Positions 7,437-16,160 are shown, numbered from the stretch's first letter. The stretch: DNA of 37,513 bases from Candidatus Poribacteria bacterium (GCA_026710795.1 JAPOQK010000037.1:1-37513); one strand, 5' to 3'. The notes: generated from the sequence alone by a model not told the origin. Made by a program: numbers and translations.

Positions 7437-9827
7437 ATGAAAAATCTAATCGGTTTGATAATTGGAATCCTCACTGTTACATCAACAATACTAAGCGTCC
7501 ACGCGCAACTCCCTGATTTTGCTATTGATGCTGATAGTATTACTTTTTCCAATACGAATCCAGTTGAAGGTGAAGAAATAACTATTTGGGTAGAGGTAAA
7601 GAACATTGGATCAGCAACACCCACAATGAACGAAGATCTTGTAGTAGATCTATATGAAGGACATCCTGATACCAAACCGCTGCAAATTCTCTCACCAGGA
7701 GTGATCTTAGAATTGAAAGATGGGGAATCTGAACGACTATCAGCAGAATGGCAACCTCCTCCCGGTAAAACTGAAATTTATGCTGTTGTCAACCCCGATG
7801 GTAAACAACATATTGATGAAGTTGATGCTGCCAACAATATTTCATCAGCAATCATTATCGCACAAACCAAAAACTTTCCTCCTGTGACACAAAAACAAAT
7901 TCAGGATGCTGTTGACCGAGGTATTGCTTGGATAGAATCCCGTCAAGGTAAAAGTAGTCGCACCTGTCTGCAATGTGGCGCAGAAATTCAGATAGTACTA
8001 TCATGTTACCTCTGTCACGCAAGTCTAAAAGGATTACCAGAAAATTTTATACCTGGACACGAATGGAATTTCGGAGAAGATCGTATACAAGAAACTTCTT
8101 TAGCCTTACAAGCACTCCTCGCATCAGGTAGGAAAACAACAGATACATCTATTCAGCGTGGACTAAAATTCATTTTGGAACAGAACTGGAATTCACTTGA
8201 TGTATACCAATATGCTGTTCTCATTCCAGTATTAGTTGCTACACAGAACCCAGAATATAGAGGAAAAGCACAATTTGCAGTGAACCAATTGGTAGAAAAA
8301 CAGCTACCTATAAAAGGCAGTGAATTTGCTGATGAACGAGATAATGGTGGGTGGGGATATGGTTACTCAGCAGATGGTGCACACATGAATATGGTAATTT
8401 ACGCACTATATGCAGCAAAACAGTGGGGTTTGGAAATACCACAAGACACTTGGAATCGTGCGGAAAACTGGATTCGCAGAAACCAAATTGAAACAGGTGG
8501 ATGGTTATACAATTTAGTTGACGAAGGCTCACCGTGGGCAATCGGAGTATATGGTAGCATGACCGCAACAGGATTGTGGGCTCTTCGCGCATGCGGTGTT
8601 TCAACAGAGGATAAACAGATCAGGAATGGTATTGAATGGATAAAAAAACACTGGTCACTCACTCGAAACCCTGGATGTAATTCTTGGCTTTACTACTATC
8701 TTCTGTCATTGCAAAGGTATAGTGATATTCCACCACAAATTGAAACATTAGCTGGACACAACTGGTATGATGAAATATCGGCTATGATGGTAGCAAAACA
8801 GCAACAGGATGGAAGATGGCACGGTACTGAAAGTGATTTTTTAGCAACATGTTTTGCCGTAATGACCTTGAGTCGTGCGCTTGTTGGACCTACCGAACCA
8901 AATATTGGGGTTGTTCCAAACAGTTTACGGTTTTCCCCTCCATCTCCCCGTGTAGGTGAAGCGGTAAAACTCACTGCAACCCTTAGAAATAACGGGACAC
9001 CTCTTGATAAAACCTTTAATGTAACCTTTCTTGCAGATGGGGTTGAGGTAGGATCAACTGCAGTCCTATGGACACCTACAATCAATGAAACCGATATTAC
9101 TTTAGATTGGGTACCTAAAAAAGAGGGTGAAACTGAAATCACTACCCGTGTAGACTTAGAAGACACTGATGAAAATGACAATACTACATCTGTCTCGCTC
9201 GAAATATTTCCTAAGTCCACATCACCAACGGATACAAAACTGGCAAAACCCAAAAAAATATCCGAGAATGTTTATCAAATTGGAAACGTTGTATTTAATA
9301 CCAACAATAAAGAAGTAACCATACCTGGTGAAATCAACATTGCAACTGATGATACAATCATAGAATTTTTCGCATGTGGCACACTTGGTAAGTCTCATGA
9401 GAGTATCTTGATACTTGATGTAGAACCGATATATCTATATATCACACTCGGTTTGTTGGACTTTGAACCAGGGAGGAATTTAACCGTCATAGGAGATCCA
9501 CACGAACCAAAAGGGTCATCCTTACAAATCTTTGTTGAATGGAAAAAAGGAACAGGTACAGTTTCAATCCCTGCACGAGAATTAGTGTGGAATTCCTTCA
9601 CTGGCAAACCGATGCAGAAAACCCATTGGGTATTTACAGGTGGAAGACTAAACAATGGTCAACTAACTTCTCAGCAATATCATAATATCATTGCTGTCTA
9701 TCGCGATCCTGATTCACTCATCAACAATCCATTACCCGGTGGAACAGATGATCGTACATATCGTGTGAATACAGATAAAATACCACCTAAGGGAACAAAG
9801 GTGAACGTCAAAATACGTCCAATTTAA
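7437..9827 (+). CDS. Secreted CARDB - cyclase-like toroid - CARDB - YdjY-like multidomain protein
   Basis: This 796-residue exported protein follows a strong GGGAGG site. Residues 1-23 are a signal peptide (cleavage after VHA). Residues about 25-143 are a CARDB domain ending in the typical EVDAANNIS. Residues about 152-482 form an alpha/alpha toroid related to squalene cyclase/prenyltransferase, seen as repeated GGW-type turns (DNGGWGYGY, ETGGWLYN, QDGRWHG). A CxxC pair (C177, C180 and C190, C193) sits in its first helices and probably binds zinc. Residues about 488-592 are a second CARDB (DENDNTTS). Residues about 612-790 resemble the YdjY domain, with VVFNTNNKEVTIPG and CGTLGKSHESIL. The catalytic DxDD of squalene cyclases is not visible, so enzyme activity is doubtful; a binding or surface role is more likely. 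FmdB-like and holA genes follow after 27 and 29 bases. Confidence 0.8.
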   Translation: MKNLIGLIIGILTVTSTILSVHAQLPDFAIDADSITFSNTNPVEGEEITIWVEVKNIGSATPTMNEDLVVDLYEGHPDTKPLQILSPGVILELKDGESERLSAEWQPPPGKTEIYAVVNPDGKQHIDEVDAANNISSAIIIAQTKNFPPVTQKQIQDAVDRGIAWIESRQGKSSRTCLQCGAEIQIVLSCYLCHASLKGLPENFIPGHEWNFGEDRIQETSLALQALLASGRKTTDTSIQRGLKFILEQNWNSLDVYQYAVLIPVLVATQNPEYRGKAQFAVNQLVEKQLPIKGSEFADERDNGGWGYGYSADGAHMNMVIYALYAAKQWGLEIPQDTWNRAENWIRRNQIETGGWLYNLVDEGSPWAIGVYGSMTATGLWALRACGVSTEDKQIRNGIEWIKKHWSLTRNPGCNSWLYYYLLSLQRYSDIPPQIETLAGHNWYDEISAMMVAKQQQDGRWHGTESDFLATCFAVMTLSRALVGPTEPNIGVVPNSLRFSPPSPRVGEAVKLTATLRNNGTPLDKTFNVTFLADGVEVGSTAVLWTPTINETDITLDWVPKKEGETEITTRVDLEDTDENDNTTSVSLEIFPKSTSPTDTKLAKPKKISENVYQIGNVVFNTNNKEVTIPGEINIATDDTIIEFFACGTLGKSHESILILDVEPIYLYITLGLLDFEPGRNLTVIGDPHEPKGSSLQIFVEWKKGTGTVSIPARELVWNSFTGKPMQKTHWVFTGGRLNNGQLTSQQYHNIIAVYRDPDSLINNPLPGGTDDRTYRVNTDKIPPKGTKVNVKIRPI

Positions 9828-9854
9828 CAATGTCAAATTTATAGAAAGAAAACT

Positions 9855-10037
9855 ATGCCTATTTTTGAATACCAATGCAACACCTGTAAAAACAGGTTTG
9901 AAGTACTACAACGCACAAATGAGGACAAAAATGTCTATAAATGTCCTGAATGTGGTACTACTGATACAAGTAAACGTCTATCTACATTCGCAGCAGTGGG
10001 AACACAAAAGGATGCTACTACAGATAACGTTACATGA
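9855..10037 (+). CDS. FmdB-family zinc ribbon protein
   Basis: This 60-residue protein begins MPIFEYQCNTCKNRFE and carries a second cysteine pair in KCPECGTTD, giving the CxxC-x(n)-CxxC zinc ribbon of the FmdB/regulatory small protein family. Members are thought to act in regulation or as small metal-binding accessory proteins; the function here is unknown. It lies 27 bases after the large secreted protein and 29 before holA, so it is probably cotranscribed with them. Its ribosome binding site is weak (AGAAAG). Four cysteines are intact (C8, C11, C30, C33). Confidence 0.85.
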   Translation: MPIFEYQCNTCKNRFEVLQRTNEDKNVYKCPECGTTDTSKRLSTFAAVGTQKDATTDNVT

Positions 10038-10066
10038 GCGATACCCAATAGTGGCAGTTAGTCCCT

Positions 10067-11473
10067 ATGAAACAGAATCCTGAACAGAAGGTTAATATCC
10101 TCACTGAAATCAATAACAAGAAAATTGTACCAGTTTATCTCCTATGCGGTAAAGAGACCTTTCTTATTGAAGGTACGCTTAAACAGATGGTAGAAAAACT
10201 ACTGCCTCCTGATACTCGCGATTTCAACTTGACATATTTAGACGGAAACAGTGTTTCCGTACAGGATATTCTCAGTAATGTAGAACTGTATCCTATTATG
10301 TCAGAATGTCGAGTGGTAGTAGTCGAGAATTTTCCGGGATTTAATGCAAGGACACGGAAAACATCACCTTTAACTGCCATCCAAGATGCAATGAAGTTGG
10401 AATCGGATGATGTTCAGAAGTGTGTGTCCGACATTGCTAAGCTGCTGAGTGTATCAATCCAACAGATTGCTGACGGTGAGTCTGATTACAATAGTGCTGT
10501 TGATGAGATTAACGAGTCGCTTGGAGGTAGAATGAATGAGGATGTCAGTAGGTTTTTTAGTCGCCTACCACAATTGGCATCGCAGCATGATACCATCACA
10601 GAATCGGGTAGCAATAATGGTGATGCAGACCTATTGTTAGAATGGCTTGAAGGTGACCTACCAAAAACAAGTGTATTAATCTTTATTATAAAAGATGAGG
10701 TAAACCAGAATAATAAAATCGCAAAAGCAATACAAAAAGTTGGTAAATATGTATCCTTTGATCCTTTAGAAAAGGGAACTTCGCTAAATCGTGATCCTCT
10801 TTACAGGAAGGTAATAGAGAAGTTTGCGACATATAATAAGAAAATTACACCACGTGCATTCGAACAACTCCGAAACCGTACTGGCGGTGACATGCACACG
10901 ATTGCTGAGGCAATAAACAAAATTATCAACTATGTCGGAGATAAGCAGCAAATAGATGAAACAGATGTCCGTAATATGGTAACACAAACCGATGTTGACA
11001 ATATGTTTGGTCTGACAGATGCGTTAGGTAAGCGTTCTACCCGACTCGGTATAAAGAGTCTACGTGAAGTATTAGCAAGTGGCACAAGTCCGCATTTAGT
11101 TGTAGGTGCAATTACAAGCCACCTTCGGTTGACTCTACAAGCAAAATTAATTGCAGTAAAAAAACGTTATAAACCGATAGGTAGACAGATGCGGTTTGAG
11201 AATTTTACACAGAATATTCTACAGCCATTGTCTGAAGAAATGGGGGATATATTACCTAAAACAACAGAATATAACATTCTTAAACGGCACCCTTTTCCAG
11301 TATTCAAAATATTTCAATCTTTACACACATACACGATGGATGAATTGTTGTTAGCAATAGATAAAACTTTAGAAGTCCAAATCCAATTAAAAACAACGAA
11401 TGTTGATGATGGGTTACTGCTTGAACAATTGGTATATGATATTTGCAGCGGTTCAAAGTCTCGTTGGAAGTGA
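10067..11473 (+). CDS. holA: DNA polymerase III delta subunit (HolA), with internal insertion
   Basis: HolA is the clamp-loader subunit that opens the sliding clamp. The N-terminal block VPVYLLCGKETFLIEG (residues 21-36), the CRVVVVENFP strand (81-90), SVLIFIIKD (202-210), the RAFEQLRNRTGGDM helix and the C-terminal VVGAITSHLRLTLQAK all fit the family in order. The usual length is about 330-350 residues; this protein has 468 because residues about 95-185 hold an acidic, low-similarity insertion inside domain I, before the strand that pairs with LLLEWLEGDLPKTS. No Shine-Dalgarno sequence is obvious, so translation may depend on coupling with the preceding FmdB-like gene. It is the last + strand gene before the strand switch. 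Confidence 0.85.
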   Translation: MKQNPEQKVNILTEINNKKIVPVYLLCGKETFLIEGTLKQMVEKLLPPDTRDFNLTYLDGNSVSVQDILSNVELYPIMSECRVVVVENFPGFNARTRKTSPLTAIQDAMKLESDDVQKCVSDIAKLLSVSIQQIADGESDYNSAVDEINESLGGRMNEDVSRFFSRLPQLASQHDTITESGSNNGDADLLLEWLEGDLPKTSVLIFIIKDEVNQNNKIAKAIQKVGKYVSFDPLEKGTSLNRDPLYRKVIEKFATYNKKITPRAFEQLRNRTGGDMHTIAEAINKIINYVGDKQQIDETDVRNMVTQTDVDNMFGLTDALGKRSTRLGIKSLREVLASGTSPHLVVGAITSHLRLTLQAKLIAVKKRYKPIGRQMRFENFTQNILQPLSEEMGDILPKTTEYNILKRHPFPVFKIFQSLHTYTMDELLLAIDKTLEVQIQLKTTNVDDGLLLEQLVYDICSGSKSRWK

Positions 11474-11476
11474 ATG

Positions 11477-11636
11477 TAATACCAATTCTAATATTTATTG
11501 TCCCATTACCGGATTCAAACATTGTTTTGATTGGAAATCTTTCTTCTGTAGGAGCGACCTCCCGGTCGCGACCAGGAGGTCGCTCCTACAAGTAGTCCTC
11601 AGCAAATGACGCTTTATTTATTAGAAATGGTATAAG
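11477..11636. repeat. MITE-like element with imperfect terminal inverted repeats
   Basis: The left end (from about 11480, AATACCAATTCTAATA) and the right end (TATTAGAAATGGTATAA, to 11635) are imperfect inverted repeats. Between them sits a strong hairpin (11547-11590). The right 44 bases match 593-632, and the last 15 also occur at 16261-16275. It lies immediately after holA, between convergent operons. The element is too short to encode a transposase. Confidence 0.6.
11547..11590. repeat. Perfect hairpin within the element after holA
   Basis: TGTAGGAGCGACCTCC (11547-11562) pairs exactly with GGAGGTCGCTCCTACA (11575-11590); the 12-nt loop itself contains the palindrome GGTCGCGACC. Being between convergent genes it could terminate transcription in both directions, though no U-run follows on either strand. 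Confidence 0.75.
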
Positions 11637-11715
11637 GTAGAAGATTATTACAGAGTGGCTTTAACTAAAAATTTGTGCGACAAAAGAGACCTATATTCTT
11701 TGAAAATGTATAACA

Positions 11716-12447
11716 CTAATGAGTCATGGAATAGATGACTGCATTGATACCGATTTTCAAGGCAATATTGGAATACTCACGTGGATAGGATGCCTCTGCA
11801 GCGTGTTCCCACGCATCACCAAGGTCTGAATTGAAACATATAAACATCATGATTCGACCTTTATCGTCAAACACCCCGAGGTATCGAGCAGGATGACCGT
11901 CGAATCGTTCATAAGTTCTGCCACTATATAATGCGCGTAAACCGGGTATCTGGATAAGTTCTTCAATTGTATAAAAGCATCTGAAAATAGGATGTTTATT
12001 AGAAATGTCTATGGGTTCACGTTTGGGAAATATCTTTTTTAGTTCAGTATAAAACCTTTTCCACTCTATTCCTCCATGAAAATCGTCTACAAAGATAAAC
12101 CCACCGCGTAGTAGATATTCACGTAAATTTTTGGCTTCAGCTTTATTCAGTTGCATACTGCCTACTTCAAGTATGTATGCAAATGGATAATCGAACAGAT
12201 CTTCAGATCCGACAGGAATTCTAATACTATCTGGTGCAACATCAATATTGGTCTGCTTACTGAGTTGATATATAAAATTACGGTCTGAAGCAGGCCAGTC
12301 TACACGCCAATTACTCAGTTGTGTTAGCCTGCCAGAATATTGCAGACGAACAAAGGTAAAATCATGCTTAAGAAATGCATCCGATTTAAGAGACGCATTT
12401 GGGATGAATGTAGTTATGACAATGATTGTAGATATTAGAATACGCAT
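11716..12447 (-). CDS. DUF4159-domain exported protein
   Basis: This is a 243-residue protein. The chosen start, ATG at 12447, lies 8 bases after the stop of the upstream Omp85 gene and gives a signal peptide (MRILISTIIVITTFIPNA); an in-frame start at 12501 would overlap that gene by 46 bases. The DUF4159 fold is recognised by FTFVRLQYSG near the N-terminus, WPASDRNFIYQLSKQT, the block LREYLLRGGFIFVDDFHG, and the end of the domain with NSDLGDAWEHA. The GGFIFVDDFHG segment resembles a class I glutamine amidotransferase-like/ThuA fold, but no catalytic triad is evident. It is the last gene of the TonB-like/PA14 - Omp85 - DUF4159 operon and probably works in the periplasm with those partners. 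Confidence 0.75.
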   Translation of the reverse strand: MRILISTIIVITTFIPNASLKSDAFLKHDFTFVRLQYSGRLTQLSNWRVDWPASDRNFIYQLSKQTNIDVAPDSIRIPVGSEDLFDYPFAYILEVGSMQLNKAEAKNLREYLLRGGFIFVDDFHGGIEWKRFYTELKKIFPKREPIDISNKHPIFRCFYTIEELIQIPGLRALYSGRTYERFDGHPARYLGVFDDKGRIMMFICFNSDLGDAWEHAAEASYPREYSNIALKIGINAVIYSMTH

Positions 12448-12455
12448 ATTAGTCA

Positions 12456-14759
12456 CTAAAAACCATGATACCAACTGAAAGATGTATGGTAACCATCCCA
12501 TGAATCCAATGTTTTTGCAACATTGAATCTGATTTGTCCTTCTTGTCCGAACTGTAAACCGACACCGATATCCGCTTTTGGATCAAAGGAAAAAGCGGAG
12601 TCCGAAACATTCCATACTTGTCCTTCGTCAATAAAAAATACAAGATATGCATTACTAAAGAAATTTAATTTTGTTAGATTTTTCAAGCGGTAAAGAAATT
12701 CAACGTTAAGTAGAAATCCTCGGTCACCCATAAATGCATATTGTGAATAGCCGTAAAAAGGTTTTGTGGATTCTTCTTTTTCAGCATCGTCAGCGGGAAC
12801 AAAAAATGAATAACCTTTCAATCCACCTAAACCACTGATAGCGAATTGTCTTTGTATCGGTAACGTTTTGTCTGAGAAACCAAAGAGAAACCGAGTTCTA
12901 ATACTGTTGTTGTCCAAAGGAAAAGCATAGCGTAGGTGCAATTGAGCACGCGTGAAAGCAAAATCTGAACCTAAAGATGAATTGCTATGTTCAACAAGTA
13001 AGGTATTATGCCATCCATGATTGTCTGCTCGTGTATTGAAATCGTATTGAAATGATAAACTGTGCATCCTTCCTTGACTTATGGATGGATTTTTCCTTGA
13101 TTTCATATCTTGAAATGCCCATTGTAGCATTTGCCAATCGGTGCTTTTTTGTAGACTTTCATGTGATTCGGCAATAAATCCGAGTTTGAAGGAGTGAGTT
13201 GGTAGCATTGGACTCCATTGCAAACCGATCTCAATACCTTCTCTCAAATAGTAATTTTGTAAGTCAGTATAGCCGAATATATTTCGAATATCTGATACTC
13301 CATCATTGTAGTCCATAAAAAGTTCTGGTGCAACTGTATCGGTCTGTCTGTGGATGTTGGCTGTCAATCCGATGTGCCAATAGTAGGGTTCACCCCAGTT
13401 AATCCTTCCTCCAGCCTCATAATGATAGTGTGGATTTCCAAGCGTGTAACTGACTTTGCCAAATAAATTATAGGTCTGAGTATCAAGAGTATCTCGGACT
13501 TCCCATTTCCATAAAGGACCGACAGCAGTCGGTTTTCCCGTTTGAAAACCGGTGCCAAATTCCCAATCATTAACCCTATTAAATCCGAGAAAAAGCGGTG
13601 GACGTAGACCGAGATATGTTGTTGAAGAGAGTGCTTTTTCTGATACGGTAATTGTTGCGACTCGCGAAAAATTCTCTTCCTTTACTCTTAGTTGTATTTC
13701 CTTAAAATATGGCATAACTTTAAAGAGTGTATTTAATGCTCGCTCAATATTTTCAGAACCGTTATTCAGTGTCTGTAGTATGTCTTTCTCATGTATTTTC
13801 TGGTTACCTTCAATCCGAATTTCGTGAATAGGAGCATCTGCTGCCTTGAAACGTGTCGCTGCATGAGGTAATAAATCATCAATATCAAGTTTAGGTGTGG
13901 TGGCTTTTATCCTTCTGCTTGTACCTGTGCTTGTTATTTTTAGAGATCTGAGCACTGATACGGATTTTGATTTTCTGCGGTCTTCTACGGAAAGGACAGC
14001 AATGTTGTTGCCTCGATCCTCTGACAATTTTAAGGTTATTTTTCTGTGTATGTGTAGTGATTTGTTAATCAATGGTAGTACATATTCAATGTCACCTGAA
14101 CCATTTTCGAGAAAATCAAAAATAGTATCCTCTTCATTATTTTGCGTATTCTGAATTACGAAATTGTCAATAGGAATACCGTTATGCAGCCATGAGGAAA
14201 GTGGTTTTTCTGAAATGAGTTTTTCTTTAGTTTCCGATTGTCGTGTGAATACTGATTCTGGTATCTGTTTAAGGTTATTGAGTTCGGGTATATCAATACC
14301 GAGTTGATTGAAATTGATTAATATATCCGTAACCTGTTTTGGATGGATTTTTCCTAATATGTTTATCAGGTAAACATCCTTACCACTGTTGATAATAACA
14401 AATAGACCTACAACATAATCTTTTGGTCTGAGAGCAAAAAGGGTTAGAGAATCGTCTTTCTGATATATGCTCCATCCACGGACCCTAAGTCTTTTTTTGT
14501 AATATGTATGCATCTGCTCATAATTAAGACCTTGCCTATGGTAGCTGTGTAAATGTATGTTATCCAACGTGCTATATAATGAGACGATGTCAGCATTTGG
14601 TTCATCTAATAAATCATTTATTGTATTGTTATCCAAATCGAACTCAAACTGTGGTAGAGGAGAATTTTGCCACTTGAAATAAACTCTTCCGTTACTAATC
14701 TGTGCATTTGGAATTGAACATATAAGGAATATAAAAAGTATTGGTACAACATTTTTCAT
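12456..14759 (-). CDS. Omp85/BamA-like outer-membrane protein with N-terminal DUF4252-like region
   Basis: This 767-residue protein has a signal peptide (MKNVVPILFIFLICSIPNAQ). Residues about 40-155 resemble DUF4252 (LYSTLDNIHLHSY to DVYLINILGKI). Residues about 220-290 are a beta-rich stretch. Residues 311-375 are one POTRA domain (IHEIRIEGNQKIHEKDI to VATITVSEK). The rest, from about 380, is a beta-barrel of alternating aromatic strands, with GLKGY (646-650) in the position of the Omp85 (V/L)RGY/F lid motif, and a C-terminal phenylalanine, the outer-membrane signature. A GGAG site precedes the start. The Omp85 superfamily inserts or translocates proteins or lipids at the outer membrane. One POTRA and the unusual N-terminus argue against it being the housekeeping BamA. 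It is cotranscribed with the TonB-like/PA14 gene (17-base gap) and the DUF4159 gene. Confidence 0.8.
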   Translation of the reverse strand: MKNVVPILFIFLICSIPNAQISNGRVYFKWQNSPLPQFEFDLDNNTINDLLDEPNADIVSLYSTLDNIHLHSYHRQGLNYEQMHTYYKKRLRVRGWSIYQKDDSLTLFALRPKDYVVGLFVIINSGKDVYLINILGKIHPKQVTDILINFNQLGIDIPELNNLKQIPESVFTRQSETKEKLISEKPLSSWLHNGIPIDNFVIQNTQNNEEDTIFDFLENGSGDIEYVLPLINKSLHIHRKITLKLSEDRGNNIAVLSVEDRRKSKSVSVLRSLKITSTGTSRRIKATTPKLDIDDLLPHAATRFKAADAPIHEIRIEGNQKIHEKDILQTLNNGSENIERALNTLFKVMPYFKEIQLRVKEENFSRVATITVSEKALSSTTYLGLRPPLFLGFNRVNDWEFGTGFQTGKPTAVGPLWKWEVRDTLDTQTYNLFGKVSYTLGNPHYHYEAGGRINWGEPYYWHIGLTANIHRQTDTVAPELFMDYNDGVSDIRNIFGYTDLQNYYLREGIEIGLQWSPMLPTHSFKLGFIAESHESLQKSTDWQMLQWAFQDMKSRKNPSISQGRMHSLSFQYDFNTRADNHGWHNTLLVEHSNSSLGSDFAFTRAQLHLRYAFPLDNNSIRTRFLFGFSDKTLPIQRQFAISGLGGLKGYSFFVPADDAEKEESTKPFYGYSQYAFMGDRGFLLNVEFLYRLKNLTKLNFFSNAYLVFFIDEGQVWNVSDSAFSFDPKADIGVGLQFGQEGQIRFNVAKTLDSWDGYHTSFSWYHGF

Positions 14760-14776
14760 TTGGACACTCCGGAACC

Positions 14777-15886
14777 TTACTTCTTCTGAGTCTGTTTCAA
14801 TCGTTGTTTTATCTTTTTCAGTGCATCAGGGACTTCAGGATCCTCTGGACTGAATATAACTGACGGTGGAATTATTCGTCTGGTTTCGTTTGGTGGTTTA
14901 TAATGTAATTGTAATGCAATTGCGTGCCTTGGACCTTGGAAATAGTGTATCTCAATGGGATGAAATCCAGCGTTTAACCTAATGTGAGACCTTCTGCTGA
15001 TAGTGGCGTGTACACCGTCATTATCAACAACCAATTTTCCATTAATATATAACCTTGAACCATCATCTGAGCTTAACATAAACTCATATACACCGGGTTT
15101 ATTTATAGCCAATTTAGCTCGGAATAGTATCGCGAAATTCTCAAAGACATTTTGCTGTAGCGGTGTAGGAAATCCTTTCTCGAAATTTCTGCGGGGTACA
15201 TCCAAATTTCCTGTAGCAAACGTATATACAGGATTCATTTTTTTGAAATCAGGTAAACGACGTAATGCTGTTCCTGGATAGTACAACTGACCAACAAACC
15301 CGTGTCCCGGCATAACCTCAGTGATAAAAGTACCAAGATCCGTTTTTCCTAATTCATCACCAATAGAACCCAAACCATCAATGCCTGCAATCCCAACTAA
15401 TCCTTTTCCAAATCCTCTTTCTTTTTCAGATCCTGATTCACCGCGTGCTATTCCTGTCTTGTCTCCACGTGAACCGCGGAATTCAGGAATAACAACAGGT
15501 CCAGCTTCATCGCCATCCTCCCCGAAACTTTCATTGGATAGGGAATAGGAATCTGTTTGAGGTATATCCGTAAATGTTACAATTTCTGGTGCTATTTCTT
15601 CAAAGATTTGTGCTTTGGGAGGGTTCATTTCTGGAGCATATTTTGGGGCAGCCTGTGAAAGAGATGGAGAACCACTTGCAGCTCTCCGTTGGGGTTTGAC
15701 AGCCTGATGTTCCAACATTTTTCGTTTCTTTATAGGTTCTTGGGTTTCTGCTTTAAAGATTAATAGTGATAAGTTGTCCTCAGTTTCATATAGGTTTTTT
15801 ATGAGAAATGGTGATATTGCTAATATCAATACAAGATGTATGCATAATGAAATAATAAATGAAATTTTACTTTTTTTATTTTTCAT
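14777..15886 (-). CDS. TonB-like membrane-anchored protein with PA14 domain
   Basis: The 369-residue protein has the layout of a TonB-type energy transducer N-terminus: a short basic start, a transmembrane helix with an internal His (residues 9-30, ISLCIHLVLILA), and a long Pro/Gly/Glu-rich spacer (about 45-190). In place of the TonB C-terminal domain it carries a PA14 domain (about 198-345), with the diagnostic YEFMLSSDDGSRLYINGK around residues 267-284. PA14 domains generally bind carbohydrate or other ligands. The His in the helix is the position TonB uses to contact ExbB/ExbD, so coupling to proton motive force is possible, but no exbB or exbD gene is in the window. First gene of the operon with the Omp85 and DUF4159 genes; GAGGA lies 11 bases upstream of ATG. 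Confidence 0.75.
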   Translation of the reverse strand: MKNKKSKISFIISLCIHLVLILAISPFLIKNLYETEDNLSLLIFKAETQEPIKKRKMLEHQAVKPQRRAASGSPSLSQAAPKYAPEMNPPKAQIFEEIAPEIVTFTDIPQTDSYSLSNESFGEDGDEAGPVVIPEFRGSRGDKTGIARGESGSEKERGFGKGLVGIAGIDGLGSIGDELGKTDLGTFITEVMPGHGFVGQLYYPGTALRRLPDFKKMNPVYTFATGNLDVPRRNFEKGFPTPLQQNVFENFAILFRAKLAINKPGVYEFMLSSDDGSRLYINGKLVVDNDGVHATISRRSHIRLNAGFHPIEIHYFQGPRHAIALQLHYKPPNETRRIIPPSVIFSPEDPEVPDALKKIKQRLKQTQKK

Positions 15887-15904
15887 AGGTCATTTTTCCT
15901 CATT

Positions 15905-15932
15905 ATAATATTATTGGTAGTAAGATAGACAA
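15905..15932 (-). promoter_or_regulatory. Predicted promoter of the PA14/Omp85/DUF4159 operon
   Basis: On the minus strand TTGTCT (15927-15932), 16 bases and TATTAT (15905-15910) lie just upstream of the operon. An overlapping TATAAT (15902-15907) with a 19-base spacer is the alternative -10. Either reading places the repeat cluster upstream of, not inside, the transcript. Confidence 0.35.
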
Positions 15933-15963
15933 TTATAGTTGATTTCTGAAATAGGTTTGATGG

Positions 15964-16128
15964 ATTTTTCTTCCGTATAAAAAGGTTACCGTTTTGTGTC
16001 TAATTTCTGCATAACGGTAACTTTTGGTATTTTTCACTGGTTTTAGTTCCTGTCTGGGTTTATGGGTTGTTTTCATCGGTTTTTTTTGAATATAAAAAAA
16101 AGAAAAACGGTAACCTTTGTTCTGCTTG
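15964..16128. repeat. Covarying repeat unit 1 (word AACGGTAAC)
   Basis: The unit contains GGTTACCGTT (15984-15993), its inverse AACGGTAAC (16013-16021) and a second copy of the inverse AACGGTAACC (16106-16115). A conserved core spans 16037-16074 (starting CTGGTTTTAGTTCC). The first word can pair with the second (19-nt loop) or with the third, which are mutually exclusive. It aligns end to end with unit 2, but there the word is different. This could be a structured RNA or a palindromic mobile element; see findings. Confidence 0.7.
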
Positions 16129-16160
16129 ATTTTTGTCTATTTTTTGTCTATTTTGAATTG

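Noticed and set aside
8696..9253. 185-codon open frame opposite the large secreted protein
   Set aside because: It is antisense to a gene with clear signal peptide and domain structure. Its sequence is low-complexity (Ser/Val/Pro-rich) and it lacks a start signal, so it is a shadow.
9865..10083. 72-codon frame overlapping the FmdB-like gene
   Set aside because: It is a shifted reading of the same DNA. The frame at 9855-10037 has four correctly spaced cysteines of the FmdB zinc ribbon, while this one has none of them in family context.
11716..15886. Type IX-like secretion operon
   Set aside because: The window has a cargo-like tail protein (25827) but the three-gene operon lacks PorV/SprA-like components; the Omp85 barrel with one POTRA is not part of the known T9SS core, so I did not call it that.
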